NCBI GenBank assembly: GCA_963764585.1
Contig: CAVXTB010000012.1
Coordinates: 235,357-299,356 of the forward strand
DNA from: JAOPZW01 sp963764585
Lineage (GTDB): Bacteria; Actinomycetota; Thermoleophilia; Solirubrobacterales; Solirubrobacteraceae
Length of the DNA: 64,000 bases
Direction: 5' to 3'
Below the pieces are notes generated by a model. It saw only the letters and a list, made by a program, of their open reading frames with translations, ran no database searches and had not been told where the DNA came from. Shown in pieces: positions 1 through 9,849 of this stretch (the first letter of the stretch is position 1; each line of letters starts with the position of its first letter). A program made the position numbers and the translations under genes.

Positions 1-581
<581 letters not shown>

Positions 582-652
582 GGGGTTGCGAACCTCTCTG
601 TTGGCGCTTCGTGAGCAGTGCAGTGTCGACGGCGGATCGGACGGAACGGGAC

Positions 653-666
653 CGTACGCACGTTCG
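653..666 (-). promoter_or_regulatory. LexA (SOS) box over recA promoter
   Basis: Read on the minus strand, CGAACGTGCGTACG matches the Gram-positive/actinobacterial SOS consensus CGAACRNRYGTTYG at 13 of 14 positions. It overlaps a TACGGT hexamer (651-656) that could be the recA -10, so LexA binding would block RNA polymerase. It lies 72 bases upstream of the recA ATG. The box match is seen; repression is inferred from the known recA/LexA circuit. Confidence 0.7.
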
Positions 667-733
667 TGTCACGGCTCCAGACGCGCTCTGTGAAGAAAGT
701 GCGCAAGCGCTCCCGACGGACTGCGCAGTGGGT

Positions 734-739
734 TAGGTT
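734..739 (+). promoter_or_regulatory. -10 hexamer, near-leaderless start
   Basis: TAGGTT ends 7 bases before the GTG at 747. A transcript initiated here would begin at or next to the start codon. No convincing -35 was seen. Confidence 0.45.
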
Positions 740-746
740 CCCCGCC

Positions 747-1202
747 GTGCGCCCGGAGGTCAGCATCGTCACGACGCCGGCGACGCCGACCGCCGTCGTC
801 GCGCAGGCGACCACGTGGGACGAGTTCCCCGCCCTCTGGCGCGAGCTGCTGGACGAGGTCTGGGCCTTCGTGCGCGGCGCCGATGTATCGCCCGAACGCA
901 ACGTCATGCTCTACAAGGACGACGTGCCGAACGTCGAGGTCGGCGTCGAGGTGGCGGGCCCGTTCGTCTCACACGGGCACGTCGTCCCCTCGACGCTGCC
1001 GGCCGGCCGGGCCGCGCGCGCCATCAGCCGCGGCGCGCCGTCGCCCGAGGGCCTGGCGGCCGCGTACGACGCGATCCGCACGTGGTGCGCCGCCAACGGC
1101 GTGGAGCCCACCCCGATCCGCTGGGAGGTCTACGACCACTGGCGCGACGATCCCGACAGCTTCGAGACCGAGGTGTACTGGCTGCTCGAAGCGGGCGCGT
1201 AG
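747..1202 (+). CDS. GyrI-like small-molecule-binding protein
   Basis: A 151-residue protein starting VRPEVSIV, with the layout of the GyrI/AraC effector-binding fold: a paired-strand start, LWRELLDEVWAFV helix, NVMLYKDD, GPFVSHGHVVPSTLPAGRAA in the middle and PIRWEVYDHW near the end, matching the YEVY-type motif of the family. Such domains bind small hydrophobic ligands, alone or fused to regulators; here there is no DNA-binding domain. GTG 747 is chosen because a TAGGTT hexamer sits 7 bases upstream, as for several other genes here. It is divergent from recA. The ligand is unknown. Confidence 0.7.
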   Translation: MRPEVSIVTTPATPTAVVAQATTWDEFPALWRELLDEVWAFVRGADVSPERNVMLYKDDVPNVEVGVEVAGPFVSHGHVVPSTLPAGRAARAISRGAPSPEGLAAAYDAIRTWCAANGVEPTPIRWEVYDHWRDDPDSFETEVYWLLEAGA

Positions 1203-1212
1203 CGCGGCAGGC

Positions 1213-1761
1213 CTAGGCTCCCAGCACCGCCCGCTCCAGCGCCTCGTAGCGCGCCGGCCCGCGCCCGCCCAGGTGCGAGCGGAAGAGGACCACGGCGTCG
1301 GCGTCGAACGCCGCGCGCGGCGCCTCGGGCAGCTCGTCGAGTCGCGGGCGCCAGCCGTGGCGCACGCGCGCGACGGTCACGTGCGGGCGAAAGGGGCGCT
1401 TCTCGGGCTGCCACGGCAGCGCGGCGGCCAGGCGCTCCACGACCTGCGCCTGCAGCGCGGCGAGCACGCCGCCGGCGTCCTCGAGCGCCACCGTCAGCAC
1501 GCGCGGACGGCGCGGCGCGAGCCACAGCGAGTCGCCGAGCGCCAGCGCCGGCGCCGTCGAGCGCACGCCGCGCACGGCCTCGCGCGCGGGGTCGACCTCG
1601 TCCAGCGCGCGGTGGCCGAGGAAGGCGAGCGTCAGGTGCAGCGCATCGGCCATGACCGGGCGCAGCGCGCCGTCGCGCTCGGCCGCCGCGCGCCCGAACG
1701 ACGCCAGCTCCACGCGGACGCCGGCGGGGATCTCGAGGGCGGCGAAGAGCCGGGCGCTCAC
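1213..1761 (-). CDS. thpR: RNA 2',3'-cyclic phosphodiesterase (2H family)
   Basis: A 182-residue member of the LigT/ThpR 2H phosphoesterase family, which opens 2',3'-cyclic phosphate ends on RNA. Both HxTx motifs are present: HLTLAFLG near residue 42 and HVTVARV near residue 127, spaced as expected for the bilobal fold. The GTG start overlaps the cinA stop by two bases (TGA inside GTGA), so the two are translationally coupled. Length is normal for the family (about 175-190). The physiological RNA substrate in bacteria is not established. Confidence 0.88.
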   Translation of the reverse strand: MSARLFAALEIPAGVRVELASFGRAAAERDGALRPVMADALHLTLAFLGHRALDEVDPAREAVRGVRSTAPALALGDSLWLAPRRPRVLTVALEDAGGVLAALQAQVVERLAAALPWQPEKRPFRPHVTVARVRHGWRPRLDELPEAPRAAFDADAVVLFRSHLGGRGPARYEALERAVLGA

Positions 1762-3071
1762 GAGCCGGGCGAGGCCGTTTGCGCGGGCGCCGCCGCCGCC
1801 TCCCCCACGAGCAGCCGACGCACCAGGTGCAGGGCGATCGTCGTCGAGCGATCGCGGACGTCGAAGCGCCCGCCGGGCAGGTTCATCGACCGCGTCAGCC
1901 GCGCCCCGTCGGGCCCGGCGACGCTGAAGCACACGAGGCCGACGGGCTTCTCGGGCGTCCCGCCGCCGGGCCCGGCAATGCCGGTGATGCCGACGCCGAC
2001 GTCGGCGCCCAGCCGCGCCCGCGCCCCGTCGGCGAGCGCCTCGGCGACCTCGACCGAGACCGCGCCGACGCGCTCGATCAGCGCCGGATCGACCCCTGCC
2101 AGCTCCACCTTCGCCTCGTTGGAGTACACGACGAGCCCGCCGAGCACGTAGTCCGACGAGCCCGCCAGATCCGTCAGCCGCCCGGCGAGCAGCCCGCCGG
2201 TGCACGACTCGGCGGTGGCGATGGTCAGCCCGCCGGAGCGCAGCAGCTCGGCGACCTGCTCGTCGACGGTGCGCCCGTCCTCGGAGAACAGCGTCCGCGC
2301 GTGGCGCGCGCGCACCGTCTCGACGAAGCGCGCGTACGAGTCCGAAGCGGCCGGCGCGAAGCGCGTCACGACCTCGACCTCCCCGCGCCGCAGGCACGTC
2401 GTGATCTCCAGGCCGTCGAGCCCGTGGGCGTCCTCGGCCAGGCGCAGCGTCTCGGCGATCTCGGACTCGGGGATGCCGAACAGCCGCAGCGTCTCCTGGC
2501 GCAGCTCGACGGCGCCGGCGATCGCGGCCCGGAACGCGGCGGTCTGCACTGCCGCCGGCCACATCGCGTGCAGCTCGCGCGGCGGGCCCGGCAGGACGAC
2601 GACGGTCGGCCCGCCGTCGACCGGCACGACGAGCCCCGGAGCGGTCCCCACCGGCTCCAGCACGGTCGCGCCCGACGGCACCACCGCCTGCTTGCGATTC
2701 GAGGCCCGGACCGCCTCGGGGTCGAGGTCCGGCCAGCGCGACATGAGCGGTCGCAGGATCTCGGCTATGCGCTCCTCGAGCGCCTCGTCGAGCACCATCG
2801 GTAGCCCCGCGAACGCGCCGACGACCTCCGCGGTGAGGTCGTCGGCCGTCGGCCCGAGGCCGCCGGTGGTGACGATCACGTCGACGCCGCGCGCCGCCAT
2901 GAACCGCAGCGCCTCGTCCATGTCCTCGCGGCGATCGCCGACCACGAGCGTGTAGGCGTGGTCGACGCCGAGCTCGCGCAGGCGCTCGGACAGCCACGGC
3001 CCGTTGCGATCGGTCACGCGACCGGTGAGGACCTCGGTGCCCGTGACGACGATGCCGGCGCGCGCGCTCAC
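1758..3071 (-). CDS. cinA: CinA-like protein (nicotinamide mononucleotide deamidase)
   Basis: A 437-residue two-domain protein. Residues about 1-165 form the MoCF/COG1058 domain (GIVVTGTEVLTGRVTDRNG, VTTGGLGPTADD, VVLPGPPRE). The C-terminal 150 residues are the CinA domain with TIATAESCTGGLLAGRLTD and GITGIAGPGGGTPEKPVG. The family recycles NMN to NaMN and is often found beside recA, as here. GTG start overlaps the stop of the upstream RodZ-like gene; its own stop overlaps thpR. Full length. Confidence 0.93.
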   Translation of the reverse strand: MSARAGIVVTGTEVLTGRVTDRNGPWLSERLRELGVDHAYTLVVGDRREDMDEALRFMAARGVDVIVTTGGLGPTADDLTAEVVGAFAGLPMVLDEALEERIAEILRPLMSRWPDLDPEAVRASNRKQAVVPSGATVLEPVGTAPGLVVPVDGGPTVVVLPGPPRELHAMWPAAVQTAAFRAAIAGAVELRQETLRLFGIPESEIAETLRLAEDAHGLDGLEITTCLRRGEVEVVTRFAPAASDSYARFVETVRARHARTLFSEDGRTVDEQVAELLRSGGLTIATAESCTGGLLAGRLTDLAGSSDYVLGGLVVYSNEAKVELAGVDPALIERVGAVSVEVAEALADGARARLGADVGVGITGIAGPGGGTPEKPVGLVCFSVAGPDGARLTRSMNLPGGRFDVRDRSTTIALHLVRRLLVGEAAAAPAQTASPGS

Positions 3072-3856
3072 GCCGACGCGCACACCGGCCACCGCGAGCG
3101 CTGCAGCCGGCGGACCTTCGTCGGGGTGATCTCGTAGCCGATGCCGTTGGAGACCGGGGGCACCGAGTGCGACTTGCCGTTGACGACCAGCCGCGCCTCC
3201 GAGGTCCCGAAGCGGACCCGGAAGCGCGACGAGCGGAACGTCTTCGTGCGCGCGCCGCCCGTGAGGACGCTGTTGACAAGCGTGCGCTTGCCGGCGGCCT
3301 TCAGGCACACGTAGACCTGGCCGGTCGCGACGATCGTCAGCCGCGCGTGCTTGGGCTTCGGCTTGGACTTCTTGGCCTTCTTCTTCGACGCGCTGCCGGC
3401 CTCCGTCCCGCCGGTCCCCGAGGACTTCGGCGGCGTGGTCTGCACGCTGCTGCCCGACGGCGAGCCGCCGTCGTTGTTGTCGTGGCGGCCCACCGCATAG
3501 AGCGCGGCCAGCAGGCCGACGACGACGAACGCGACGATCCAGCCGCGCGGGACGCCCGCGCGCGGGCGCCGGCGGTCGCGCTGTCCCAGCGGCGTGATCG
3601 GCTGCAGCTCGACGTCGCTGAGGCGCTCGTGGCGCAGCTTGTACTCCTCGATGAGCAGCTTGCCGTCCAGCCCCAGCGCGTCGGCGTACGTGCGCAGGAA
3701 GCTCTTGACGAAGGTCGGGCCCGGCAGCAGGTCCCATTCCTCGTTCTCGAGCGCGCGCAGGTACTTCGCGCGGATCTTGGTCTCGGACTCGATCTCCGAG
3801 ATGTCGATCCGCGCGCGCATCCGCGCTTCCCGCAGGGTGGTGCCGATGTCCGGCAT
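3068..3856 (-). CDS. RodZ-like helix-turn-helix membrane protein
   Basis: A 262-residue bitopic protein with RodZ layout: N-terminal helix_turn_helix_25 domain (residues 1-75, TTLREARMRARIDISEIE, TYADALGLDG), a basic linker, one TM segment (IVAFVVVGLLAALYAVG, about residue 108-125), a Ser/Lys-rich linker (KKKAKKSKPKPKH) and a C-terminal beta domain resembling DUF4115. RodZ links MreB to the cell wall in rods; no mreB is visible here, so the role is not certain. ATG 3856 is the only start preceding the HTH; its Shine-Dalgarno is weak. Between ftsK and cinA. Confidence 0.8.
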   Translation of the reverse strand: MPDIGTTLREARMRARIDISEIESETKIRAKYLRALENEEWDLLPGPTFVKSFLRTYADALGLDGKLLIEEYKLRHERLSDVELQPITPLGQRDRRRPRAGVPRGWIVAFVVVGLLAALYAVGRHDNNDGGSPSGSSVQTTPPKSSGTGGTEAGSASKKKAKKSKPKPKHARLTIVATGQVYVCLKAAGKRTLVNSVLTGGARTKTFRSSRFRVRFGTSEARLVVNGKSHSVPPVSNGIGYEITPTKVRRLQRSRWPVCASA

Positions 3857-3921
3857 GCGGGTGCGAAGGCTATCGTCGCCCGCGCGAATTCCCTGCGCAG
3901 CGAGAGGTTTCCTGCAAGCGC

Positions 3922-6291
3922 TTACTCGTCGGCGACGTCGGGTGGCACCACGACGGTCTCCGGGTCCGGCTCGAGGGCCGCGAGGACGCGTGGCAGGTCG
4001 CCCTCGGCGACCAGGACCTGGCGCGGCTTGGAGCCCTCGTAGCCGGAGATGATCCCGCGGCGCTCGAGCATGTCGATGAGCCGCCCGGCGCGCGTGTAGC
4101 CCAGGCGCAGCCGGCGCTGGAGCATCGACGTCGAGGCCGTCCCCATCTCCACGACGAGCTGGATGGCGTCGCCGAGCAGCGGGTCCTCGTCGGGATCGAA
4201 GCCGTCCTCCTCGGCCTTCTCGACCGCCTCGGGCTCGACCTCCTCGAGCAGGTCCTCGCGCAGCTCGGGCTCGCCCTGGCGCGCCCAGAAGCTCGTCAGC
4301 GCCTCGATCTGGGGCTCGTCGATGTAGGCGCCCTGGATGCGCTGCAGCCGCGAGGAGCCGACCGGCGAGAAGAGCAGGTCGCCCTGGCCGAGCAGCGACT
4401 CGGCGCCGTTCTGGTCGAGGATCACGCGCGAATCGGTCTGCGAGCTGACCGCGAACGCGATCCGCGACGGCACGTTGGCCTTGATCATGCCCGTGATGAC
4501 GTCCACGCGCGGCGACTGCGTGGCCAGCACGAGGTGGATGCCGACCGCGCGCGCCTTCTGGGCCAGGCGGATGATCGAGTCCTCGACGTCGGCGGGCGCG
4601 ACCATCATCAGGTCGGCGAGCTCGTCGATGACGCAGAGGATGTAGGGCAGCGCCTTGTCGCCCTCGCGCACGCGCAGCTTGTTGAGCTCGGCGATCGACC
4701 GCGTGCGCTTGACGCTCATCACGCCATAGCGCCACTCCATCTCGCGCACGAGGTTCTGCAGGGCGTTGGCGGCCATCCGCGGCGACGTGATGACGGGCGT
4801 CAGCAGGTGCGGGATCGCCTCGTAGTGGTTGAGCTCGACCTGCTTGGGGTCGACGAGCACGAGGCGCACCTCGTCGGGCGTCGCGCGCAGCAGGATCGAC
4901 GACAGCATCGCGTTGATCGCGCCGGACTTGCCCGCGCCGGTGGTGCCGGCGACGAGCAGGTGCGGCATCTTGGCCAGGTCGGCGGGGATCGCCTTGCCCG
5001 AGACGTCCTTGCCCAGCCACACCGTCAGCGGCGAGAAGTCCTTCGGCGGCTCGGAGAACACGTCGCCGAGGGTGACGACGCGGCGGTGGCGGTTGGGGAC
5101 CTCGACGCCGACCGCGCGCTTGCCCGGGATCGGCGCCAGGATGCGGATCTCGGTCGCCGCCAGCGCGTAGGCGAGGTCGTTCTTGAGGTTCGCGACCTTG
5201 GCCATCTTCACGCCGGGCGCGAGCTGCAGCTCGTAGCGCGTGATGTGCGGGCCGGCGACCGCGCCGATGACCTGCGCGTCGACGCCGAGGTGGCCGAGCG
5301 CCTCGACCAGGCGCGCGGCGGTCTTCTCCTGGCCGGCGGTGTCGGGCTTGGCCTGCTCGGCGCTCGAGCGCTTCAGCACGCGCGTGTCGGGCAGCTGGAA
5401 CTCGACGTCGCCGAGGTCGAGGTGCTCGCGGTGCGGGTCCTCGTCGTCCTCGTCGGGGGCCGGATCGTGCGGCTCGGGCCGCTCCGGCTCGGGCTCGGGA
5501 TCGTGCGGGGGCTCCGGCGGCTCGGTCTCGGCCACCGGCGGCGGCGCGACGGCCGCCTCGAAGAGATCGGGGTAGCGCAACGCGCCGTCGAGCTCGCCGC
5601 GGCGCGTCGTCGGGCGGATGACGACCTCCTCGTCGTCGAGGTCGGGCGGCAGCAGCGGCTCGGACTCGGGCTCCTCGCGCCGCTGTCGCGGCGCGCGCGG
5701 CGGCGGGCGCAGCGCGCGGGTCGTCTCGACGACCTGCTCGCTCGTGTAGCGCAGGACGCCGGCGACCGTCGCGCCCGTCAGCAGCAGCAGCGCGGCGCAG
5801 AAGAGGAAGACGGCGATGATGTGCGCGCCGACGTCGGAGAACAGGCGCGTCGCCGCATCGGCCATGACCTCGCCCAGGTGCCCGCCACGGTCGGCCACCG
5901 GCGCGCCGTCGGCCGGGCCGAGGCCGAGCGTGCCGACCGCCAGCCCCAGGCAGGCCGAGGCCAGCAGGCACAGCGCACCGGCGCGGAACGGCCGCACGCC
6001 GGCCGGCAGCACGGGGCGCATGACGAGCAGCACCCCGGCCGCGACGAGCGCCACCGGCGTCGCCCAGGCGACGCGACCGACGGCCCACGTGAGGCCGTCG
6101 ACGACGGCCTGGCCGGCCTCTCCCCCGTCCCATTGCATGTACAGCGGGAAGGCGAGGAAGACGCCGGCGGCCACGAGGCCGAGGCCGACGAGGTCGAGGT
6201 GGCGCTGCTCGAAGACGGGCAGCCGCGGCGGCCACGGCAGCGAGGAACGGTGCGCGCGGGCCTTCTTGGCGGACTTGCGGGCAGGGGGCAT
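3922..6291 (-). CDS. ftsK: FtsK/SpoIIIE-type DNA translocase
   Basis: A 789-residue septal DNA pump that clears chromosomes from the closing septum. N-terminal membrane part has about four TM segments (residues 32-52, 68-92, 103-125, 156-180), followed by an acidic/proline linker (about 195-295). The motor contains Walker A GTTGAGKS (449-456) and Walker B LVLVD (477-481), then DELADLMM. The C-terminal winged-helix gamma domain (LGDAIQLVVEMGTASTSMLQ onward) reads KOPS-like DNA polarity signals. Start MPPARKSAKK chosen because the TM region follows directly; upstream codons look non-coding. Intact. Confidence 0.95.
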   Translation of the reverse strand: MPPARKSAKKARAHRSSLPWPPRLPVFEQRHLDLVGLGLVAAGVFLAFPLYMQWDGGEAGQAVVDGLTWAVGRVAWATPVALVAAGVLLVMRPVLPAGVRPFRAGALCLLASACLGLAVGTLGLGPADGAPVADRGGHLGEVMADAATRLFSDVGAHIIAVFLFCAALLLLTGATVAGVLRYTSEQVVETTRALRPPPRAPRQRREEPESEPLLPPDLDDEEVVIRPTTRRGELDGALRYPDLFEAAVAPPPVAETEPPEPPHDPEPEPERPEPHDPAPDEDDEDPHREHLDLGDVEFQLPDTRVLKRSSAEQAKPDTAGQEKTAARLVEALGHLGVDAQVIGAVAGPHITRYELQLAPGVKMAKVANLKNDLAYALAATEIRILAPIPGKRAVGVEVPNRHRRVVTLGDVFSEPPKDFSPLTVWLGKDVSGKAIPADLAKMPHLLVAGTTGAGKSGAINAMLSSILLRATPDEVRLVLVDPKQVELNHYEAIPHLLTPVITSPRMAANALQNLVREMEWRYGVMSVKRTRSIAELNKLRVREGDKALPYILCVIDELADLMMVAPADVEDSIIRLAQKARAVGIHLVLATQSPRVDVITGMIKANVPSRIAFAVSSQTDSRVILDQNGAESLLGQGDLLFSPVGSSRLQRIQGAYIDEPQIEALTSFWARQGEPELREDLLEEVEPEAVEKAEEDGFDPDEDPLLGDAIQLVVEMGTASTSMLQRRLRLGYTRAGRLIDMLERRGIISGYEGSKPRQVLVAEGDLPRVLAALEPDPETVVVPPDVADE

Positions 6292-6484
6292 CGTGCTGAC
6301 CGCCCTGTTCGACCTCGAAGGCCGTGACCCTGCCATTCCGCGTAGTTCCGGGCAAGCGCGTCGGTAGTCGGTACCGATGCAGTCGCAACCGCGCCGGGCG
6401 ACACTGCTGTCAGATCCGCGACTGGGCGGACATTCCGGCATGACCGCGACGGGTCGCGGGCCAACCACAGAGGAGGTGGTTCGG
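6292..6484. other. Intergenic region between ftsK and the 2TM gene
   Basis: A 193-base divergent spacer. It contains the AGGAGG ribosome site for the 2TM gene. I see no clear promoter hexamers, repeats or hidden reading frame. Confidence 0.5.
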
Positions 6485-6916
6485 GTGCCGGTTGAGACCC
6501 CCACAAAGCATGAGCGGCTGGCTCCGGCGCACGTTCCGGAGGTCATCGAGCCGCAGGCGCAGGCAACGCTGCGGAGACTGGCGATCGAGCAGATCCACCG
6601 AGTCCGCAGGTTCAAGCTCCACTTGGTCGCATTCGCCGTCGCGATGCCGATCCTCGGAGGCCTGTGGGTCCTGACGGAGTACTACGAGGAGCACACGTGG
6701 CCAAGCCGATTCGCGTCTGACCCCGATGTCGCAGGGACGTGGGATCCCTGGCTGTTCTTCGTCGCGGGCATCTGGCTGATCATCCTCGTGATCCACGCCC
6801 TCAGGACCTACTTCGGGCCGCCGATCGGGCCGATAGGGCGCTACATCCGACGCCCAGTGCCCGAGGCGGAGATCGATCGCGAGGTGCAACGGCTGAAGAC
6901 CCGTCGCGGGTATTAG
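6485..6916 (+). CDS. 2TM-domain membrane protein
   Basis: A 143-residue protein with a short cytoplasmic head, two hydrophobic segments (HLVAFAVAMPILGGLWVLTE and WLFFVAGIWLIILVIHALR) and a charged tail ending LKTRRGY. The pattern of a basic amphipathic run, two helices and an HALR turn fits the 2TM family (PF13239), of unknown function, sometimes fused to sensor kinases. GTG 6485 is chosen because AGGAGG lies at 6471-6476, eight bases upstream; longer in-frame starts exist but lack a ribosome site. GC is visibly lower than neighbouring genes. Confidence 0.7.
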   Translation: MPVETPTKHERLAPAHVPEVIEPQAQATLRRLAIEQIHRVRRFKLHLVAFAVAMPILGGLWVLTEYYEEHTWPSRFASDPDVAGTWDPWLFFVAGIWLIILVIHALRTYFGPPIGPIGRYIRRPVPEAEIDREVQRLKTRRGY

Positions 6917-6963
6917 TCGTCACGCCACTCCGCCAACTTCATACGCGGTTCACGCCCTTCGCC

Positions 6964-6969
6964 TACCGT
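6964..6969 (+). promoter_or_regulatory. -10 hexamer, near-leaderless start of ABC operon
   Basis: TACCGT ends 7 bases before GTG 6977, the start used for the ABC ATPase. The spacing repeats that of other genes in the window. Confidence 0.45.
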
Positions 6970-6976
6970 GGTCACC

Positions 6977-7638
<662 letters not shown>

Positions 7639-7642
<4 letters not shown>

Positions 7643-9849
7643 GGCGCGCGCGCCTGGCCTTCATCGGCGTGCTGCTGGCCGCGGCGATGGCCGGCGCGGC
7701 GGTGACCGTCGCCTACGGCCTGGCCACCGGCTTCGATCGCGCCGCGCGCCAGGCCGACCTGCCCGACGTCATCGTGCGCTTCCGCGACGAGTCGCAGACC
7801 GAGATCGATCGCATCGTCGCCGCCCTGCCCAACGTCGCCGCGCGCGCGTACCGGCTGGAGGTCAACGACGTCTCTCTCGGCTCCACGGGCGGATCCTCGG
7901 AGAAGGGCAGCGTCGAGCTGGTCGAGGGCAGGCGCCGCGGCTACGCGATCGTCGCCGGCCGCGACGTCGACGGCCGAGCGAACGAGGCGGTGGTCGAGCG
8001 CGGCGTCGCCAACGCCTGGCACGTGGGCGTCGGCGACGAGATCCAGGTCGGGCGGCTCGGGACGCTGCGCGTGGCCGGGATCGCCGTCGCGCCCGACAAC
8101 GTCGCCTTCCCCCTGGCCTCCGCCCCGCGCGTCTACGTCTCGCGCGCGTGGATCGAACGCGAGACCGAGCGCCGCCTGCCGGTCGACCAGGCGCTGATCT
8201 GGGCCGCCGACCCGAGCCGCGTCGACGTCCTGCTGCAGCAGGCGCGCGCGACGAGCACGCAGATCCGGGGCGTGCGCTTCATCACGCGCAGCGGCGTGCG
8301 CGTGCTCATCGACTCGGCGGCGGGGATCGTCATCGCGCTGCTCGTCGCCTTCTCGATCGTCGCGCTCGGCGCGGCCGCGACGATGCTCGCCGCGACGACG
8401 GCCGCCGACGTGCAGCGCCGCCTGCCGGCCCTCGGCGTGCAGCGCACGATCGGCTTCTCGCGCGCGCGGATCGCGGCCGAGCACGCGTGGCGGGCAAGCC
8501 GCACCGGGATCGCGGCCGGCGCGCTCGGCGTGGCGATCGGCGCGATCGCGGTGCGCGGCGCGTCGGGCAGGCTGCTCGAGGCGCTCAACGAGCAGCCGCC
8601 GGGCTGGGCGCTGCTCGGGCCGCTCGCCGCCACCCTCGCGGTCGTCGTGGCCGTCGTCGCCGGCGCCGCGGCGTGGCCGGCGTGGCGCGCCACCGCGCGC
8701 TCGCCCGTGGCGCTGCTGCGCGGCGCCGAGCTGGCCGGCGCGCGGCGCCTGCGCCTGGGCGGCGGCTTCGCCGCGCTCGGCGCACGCCTGGCACTCGCGC
8801 GCCGCGGCCGGGCGGCCGCGACCGTCGCCGTGCTCGCGGTCAGCGGCGCCGTCGTGCTGCTCATGCTCGGCCTGGCGTCGCTCGTGGCCGCGCTGCGCGA
8901 CGACCCCGGGTCGGTCGGCAAGCGCTACGACCTGACCGCGCGCCTGCCCGCCGACCGCGCCGCCGACGTCCGCGCGCTGCCCGGCGTGGCCGACGCCACC
9001 CCGCGCTACGTGGTGCAGGGCGCCGACTCCTTCGCGCTCGGCGAGCCGGTGAAGGTCGTCGCCTTCCCCGGCGATCACACGCGCTTCGAGGACCCGCCGA
9101 TCGACCGCGGGCGGCGCCTGCGCGCCAGCGACGAGGCCGAGGTCGGCGTCGGCCTGGCGCAGGCGCTGGGCATCGGCGTGGGCTCGACGCTCGCCGTGCA
9201 GCTGCCGAGCGGCGGCGAGGCGCGCTTCCGCGTGGTCGGGACGGTGCGCGCGCTCGACGACAACGGGCGCGTGGCCTACGTGCGCCCGCCGCGGCTGCTC
9301 GCCGCCGACCCCGGTGCCGACCCGCAGGTCGTCGTCAAGCTCGCGCGGGGCGCCGACAAGGCGGCGGTCACGCAGCGGCTCGCCGCGCTCGGCGCCAAGC
9401 CCACCGCCGTCGGCGGTGCGACGACGCGCAACGGCGCCTTCCTCGGCACGCTTGCAGCACTGCTGCGCGCCGTGGCGATCGTCGACGCGCTCGTCTGCCT
9501 CTACGCGCTCGTGCAGGCGCTCGGCCTCGTCGCCCGCGAGCGGCGCCCGACGCTCGCGCTGCTGCGCGCCACCGGCGCCGAGGGCGCGACGGTCGGCGCG
9601 GTGCTGGCCGGCGCAGCGCTCGCGGTCGCGCTGCCCGCCGCGGTGCTCGCGCTGGCGCTCGAGCGGCTCGTGCTCGCGCCGCTCGTCGGGCACCTGGCTG
9701 CCGGCTACGCCGACCTCGGCCCGCAGTCCTCGGCCGGCCAGGCCGCGCTCGCGCTCGGCGGCCTCGTGCTGCTGGGGATCGCGGCGGCTGCCTACGTGGC
9801 GCGGCGGGCGACCGCCGAGCCGCCGGTCGAGGGGCTGCGCGAGGAATGA
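7639..9849 (+). CDS. FtsX-like ABC transporter permease
   Basis: A 736-residue membrane protein with one N-terminal TM helix (LAFIGVLLAAAMAGAAVTVAYG), a large extracytoplasmic domain, then two FtsX-type TM blocks: IVIALLVAFSIVALGAAATML with following helices in the middle and ALLRAVAIVDALVCLYALVQALG plus two helices at the end. The duplicated layout is typical of single-chain actinobacterial FtsX permeases. It starts with GTG overlapping the ATPase stop and ends overlapping the lipoprotein start, so the three form one translational unit. Substrate unknown. Confidence 0.88.
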
